Source: Treponema sp. (GTDB lineage: Bacteria; Spirochaetota; Spirochaetia; Treponematales; Breznakiellaceae). Taken from it: a DNA stretch of 10,596 bases. The notes below the pieces were generated by a model. It saw nothing but the letters and a program-made list of their open reading frames with translations. It was not told the origin of the DNA and ran no database searches. Of this stretch, positions 7,685 to 10,596 are shown in pieces. A program made the position numbers and the translations under genes. The stretch covers positions 1 through 10,596 of the forward strand of contig JAITQR010000057.1 of NCBI GenBank assembly GCA_031288815.1, given 5' to 3'. Position 1 is the stretch's first letter; every line of letters begins with the position of its first letter.

Positions 7685-8701
7685 TTGAAAAAGTTTGTAA
7701 TATCCCTGTGCGCGGTCATGCTTTTCCTCCTGGGCTTTGCGCGGCCTGTTTTTATTGAGGCCGCCCCCCGGCGCAAAACCGTTATCAAACTTGCCTCCCC
7801 CCTCCCCGAGAACACTATCTGGGGCGGGGAGCTGAAGAAGATCGCCGGAGAATGGGCCAAGATAACCGGGGGAGAAATAGAACTGAGAGTGGTACACGGC
7901 CAGACCGACGAGGGGAAGAATCTTGCCCTGCTCAGGCAGAACCAGATCCAGATATCCATCTTTACCAGTATCGCCCTTAACTCCATAGCGCCGGAGATCA
8001 TGGCCCTGAGCATCCCCATGCTTATCCACGATAACGATGAATTCGACGCGGTCCTGGGGGAGGTACGGCCTACCCTGAACAGCAAAATTGAGGAGAAAGG
8101 TTTTATAAACCTGGTCTGGGCAAAGGCCGGATGGGTACGGATATTTTCTACCGCCCCGGTAGTGTACCCCGATGATCTGAGAAAGCTCAGGGTAGGAACC
8201 AACCCGGATGAGGAAGACATACTCAACGCGTTCCGCGCCATGGGTTTCAACATGGTTCCTGTCGCCATGACCCAGGTGACCCAGCAGCTTACCAGCCGGA
8301 GGATCGACGCCATTTACCAGAGCCCCACGGCAATATCGCCCATCAAGCTCTATAAGACTACCAAATACATGAACACCCTGAAACTCGCCCCCTTTATGGG
8401 CGGGGCCCTGATGAACCAGCAGGGCTGGAAGGATATCGGAGAATACCAATCCCAGCTCCAGGACCTGTTCAGAAAAGCGGGAGTCAACATGGAGAATTCT
8501 TTCCTCCAGGAAGAAGAAAAGGCTATCGCCACCATGCGGACCGACGGACTTGCCATACATGACGCGACCCCCGCCGAGGAAGAATTCTGGTACCGGGATC
8601 TCCAAAAATATCTTCCGGATCTTATCGCCCGGAATATATTCAACAGGGATATGTATAACCGTATCCAGGCTATCCTGCAGAAGTACCGCGGGAGCCGGTA
8701 A
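7685..8701 (+). CDS. dctP: TRAP transporter substrate-binding protein, DctP family (TatP-type)
   Basis: A 338-residue periplasmic binding protein that captures the ligand for the DctQM permease. A signal peptide covers about residues 1-27 (MKKFVISL, hydrophobic core, FIEAAP). The mature part has the DctP order: TVIKLASPLPENT at the start of domain 1, the ALLRQNQIQISIFTS segment, and LRKLRVGTNP at 165-174, where Arg169 is the likely counterpart of the conserved carboxylate-binding arginine. After it come AFRAMGFNMVPV and the RRIDAIYQSP segment. The alignment of Arg169 is my judgement. The start is TTG at 7685, supported by AAAGGAG at 7672-7678 with 6-nt spacing; no in-frame ATG lies near. The close spacing to tatT and to the permease shows an operon. 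The ligand cannot be read from the sequence. Confidence 0.92.
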   Translation: MKKFVISLCAVMLFLLGFARPVFIEAAPRRKTVIKLASPLPENTIWGGELKKIAGEWAKITGGEIELRVVHGQTDEGKNLALLRQNQIQISIFTSIALNSIAPEIMALSIPMLIHDNDEFDAVLGEVRPTLNSKIEEKGFINLVWAKAGWVRIFSTAPVVYPDDLRKLRVGTNPDEEDILNAFRAMGFNMVPVAMTQVTQQLTSRRIDAIYQSPTAISPIKLYKTTKYMNTLKLAPFMGGALMNQQGWKDIGEYQSQLQDLFRKAGVNMENSFLQEEEKAIATMRTDGLAIHDATPAEEEFWYRDLQKYLPDLIARNIFNRDMYNRIQAILQKYRGSR

Positions 8702-8704
8702 TCC

Positions 8705-10596
8705 ATGTTGAGCGATCCGGGGCCGGCGGAAAAACTCCAGGGAGAGGCGTTTCGGGCCGGTGAAGCGGGCCGCGTTGGAAAGATCCTCCGGGGGCTTGAA
8801 AATGGTTTGTGTTTTTTCTCCCTTCTCTCCCTGGTAGTCCTGCCCCTAAGCGAGATCATCGCCAAGTTCATCTTCAATACCGGTGTTCCCGATTCGTCGG
8901 GTATCATGATCAACATGCTGCTCCTTTCGGGTATGTTTGCGGGGATGATCACCACGCGAAACGGGGAACATCTGTCTATCGCCTTGGCGCAGTATTTTTC
9001 CGACGAGGGGATAAAGCGGAAGCTCGGGATCTGTACCAATCTGCTTTCCGCCTTTGTCGTAACGGTTATCGCCTGGACGAGCCCGGCGTTTATCCGCATC
9101 GGCCTTTCCGACCGGTTCATCGGCCCCCTTCCCGAACGGGTATACGCGCTGAGCCTTCCCATCGGTTACGGGGTGACAGCCTTCCGTTTTGCCCGCCGGA
9201 CCGGTTTTTCCGGCTGGAAACGGATCTTTCCGGCCCTGGCGATCCTCCTGGGAACCGCCGCCGCCTGGCCGGGAATCGCCAAATTTATTTGGGTATTCGA
9301 TCTTCCCCCCTGGGCGGAGGGCCTTACCGGACTGTGCTACGATATCGCCTGGCACATCCGGATTCCGGGAATCGCGCTGCTTATCGCCGCGGCGCTGGCG
9401 GGAACACCCTTGTTCGTGATCATGGGAGGGCTGGTAATCCTTCTCTTTGAGACTTCGGGAAACCAGATCGACGCGGTGTCTACTTTTATTCACGCTGCCC
9501 TGACAAACGACAGTATTATTGCCATTCCTCTCTTTACCCTGGTAGGCTTTTTCCTGTCCGAAAGCCGGGCCGGGGAGCGGCTGGTACTGAGCTTCCGCAG
9601 TTTCTTTGGCTGGCTGCCCGGGGGAATGATAATCGCCACGGTAATTATCTGCGCCTTCTTTACCTCCTTTACGGGGGCCTCCGGGGTAACGATTCTCGCC
9701 CTGGGAGGGATTCTCTACACCATCCTTGCGGAGCATGTTAAGTACCCGGAAAAATTTTCCATCGGCCTCCTTACCTCCGTGGGAAGCGTCGGGCTGATGT
9801 TTCCGCCCAGCCTTCCGCTTATCCTGGTGGGGGTTATCGGGCAGACCAACATCTTTCACATGTTCGCCGGCGGTCTCTTGCCCGGCCTCATCCTCGTGGC
9901 CGCGGTAATCGTCTTCGGCATTATCGCGTCGGTAAGGAAAAAGATTCCCCTGGAACCCTTCCGGCCCGGCAAGGCCCTGGGCTCCCTCAAGGGAACGATC
10001 CTGGAGATCATCCTTCCCTTTATCCTGGTAACGGCCTACTTTACCGGCATCCTCTCCCCTACGGAAATCGGCGCGGTGGCGGTGTTCTATGTTTTTATTA
10101 CCGAGGTTCTGGTTCACCGGGATATCAAATTCACAAAACTTCCCCATGTTTTCCTGAAGGCGGTTCCCATTATCGGGGGGGTTCTGGCCATCCTCGCCCT
10201 TTCCCAGGCCCTGTCCTACTACATCATCGACACCAACGTTCCCTCCGATCTGGCGGAGTGGATGCTTGAAACCGTCCAGTCCAAGTACGTTTTCCTGCTG
10301 CTCCTGAACCTGGCCCTTCTGGTGGTAGGCTGCCTCATGGACATCTTCTCGGCCATCCTCATCATACTCCCCCTGATTACCCCCCTGGGGGCGGTCTACG
10401 GCATCGACCCGGTACACCTGGGTATTATTTTTGTTATCAACCTGGAAGTGGGTTTCCTTACCCCCCCGGTGGGGCTTAACCTTTTTCTGGCCGCCTACCG
10501 TTTCAAGAAACCCTTCGTGGACATCTGCCGTTACGTGTTCCCCTTCCTGCTTATCCAGTTTGTGGTAGTGTTGCTGGTAACCTACGTACCCGCCCT
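8705..10596 (+). CDS. Fused TRAP transporter permease DctQM (C-terminal end cut by window edge)
   Basis: An open frame of 630 codons running past the right edge, with no stop. It fuses the small DctQ subunit to the large DctM subunit of a TRAP importer, an inner-membrane secondary transporter normally driven by a Na+ gradient. The DctQ part covers about residues 28-200: a first helix (LCFFSLLSLVVLPL), the hallmark RNGEHLSIA at 85-93, and further helices. The DctM part starts near 215 and shows PLFTLVGFFLS (275-285), the FTSFTGASGVT re-entrant-type motif (319-329), GLMFPPSLPLILVG (363-376) and the matching EVGFLTPPVGLNLFLA (581-596). The start is ATG at 8705, 3 nt after the dctP stop; GGAG at 8691-8694 inside dctP is a possible ribosome binding site with wide spacing. 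The M part is almost complete, so only a few residues are probably missing. It works with TatT and DctP as a TPAT system. Confidence 0.93.
   Translation, partial: MLSDPGPAEKLQGEAFRAGEAGRVGKILRGLENGLCFFSLLSLVVLPLSEIIAKFIFNTGVPDSSGIMINMLLLSGMFAGMITTRNGEHLSIALAQYFSDEGIKRKLGICTNLLSAFVVTVIAWTSPAFIRIGLSDRFIGPLPERVYALSLPIGYGVTAFRFARRTGFSGWKRIFPALAILLGTAAAWPGIAKFIWVFDLPPWAEGLTGLCYDIAWHIRIPGIALLIAAALAGTPLFVIMGGLVILLFETSGNQIDAVSTFIHAALTNDSIIAIPLFTLVGFFLSESRAGERLVLSFRSFFGWLPGGMIIATVIICAFFTSFTGASGVTILALGGILYTILAEHVKYPEKFSIGLLTSVGSVGLMFPPSLPLILVGVIGQTNIFHMFAGGLLPGLILVAAVIVFGIIASVRKKIPLEPFRPGKALGSLKGTILEIILPFILVTAYFTGILSPTEIGAVAVFYVFITEVLVHRDIKFTKLPHVFLKAVPIIGGVLAILALSQALSYYIIDTNVPSDLAEWMLETVQSKYVFLLLLNLALLVVGCLMDIFSAILIILPLITPLGAVYGIDPVHLGIIFVINLEVGFLTPPVGLNLFLAAYRFKKPFVDICRYVFPFLLIQFVVVLLVTYVPA

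Noticed and set aside
8846..10417. A 523-codon open frame on the minus strand opposite the DctQM gene
   Set aside because: Its product is a low-complexity Gly/Asp/Arg/Gln-rich string with no domain, while the plus strand encodes an unmistakable TRAP permease. It is an antisense shadow caused by codon bias.

Overview
The window reads as ordinary chromosomal sequence from a spirochete, most likely a Treponema-like, relatively GC-rich, termite-gut or free-living type. This rests on gene content rather than a database match. It holds a TatT-DctP-DctQM transporter cluster (the TPAT arrangement described in Treponema pallidum), an LplA/LplB/YtcP-type carbohydrate ABC importer whose binding protein lacks a lipobox cysteine, and an oxaloacetate decarboxylase oadG-oadA pair. 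Genes are closely packed, most have clear AGGAG-type ribosome binding sites, and no mobile element, CRISPR array, tRNA or rRNA is visible.

Layout. Bases 1-856 (minus strand): oadG followed by oadA (cut by the left edge), subunits of the membrane-bound decarboxylase that couples oxaloacetate decarboxylation to Na+ export. A good sigma70-type promoter lies upstream of oadG and a long imperfect hairpin lies between the two genes. Bases 1004-2824 (plus): a phosphoglucomutase/phosphopentomutase-type phospho-sugar mutase, divergent from oadG. Bases 2873-2904: a strong hairpin that can terminate transcription from both sides, between the mutase and the convergent binding-protein gene. Bases 2977-4590 (minus): the ABC sugar-binding protein. 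Bases 4591-4802: a divergent control region. Bases 4803-6662 (plus): two ABC permeases, with no ATPase gene present. Bases 6707-10596 (plus): TatT lipoprotein, DctP binding protein and a fused DctQM permease (cut by the right edge).

Together the genes suggest a fermentative, carbohydrate-using cell: oligosaccharide uptake by a CUT1-type ABC system using an ATPase encoded elsewhere, hexose-phosphate interconversion, sodium-coupled energy conservation from C4 acids, and uptake of an unknown substrate by a TRAP system. A link between the Na+-exporting decarboxylase and the presumably Na+-driven TRAP importer is inference only.

I found no clearly new system. The points most worth a second look are regulatory: an apparently leaderless tatT gene behind an extended -10 element, an 11-bp direct repeat bracketing the divergent ABC control region, hairpins at the ends of oadG and of the second permease gene, and the placement of the binding protein on the opposite strand from its permeases.
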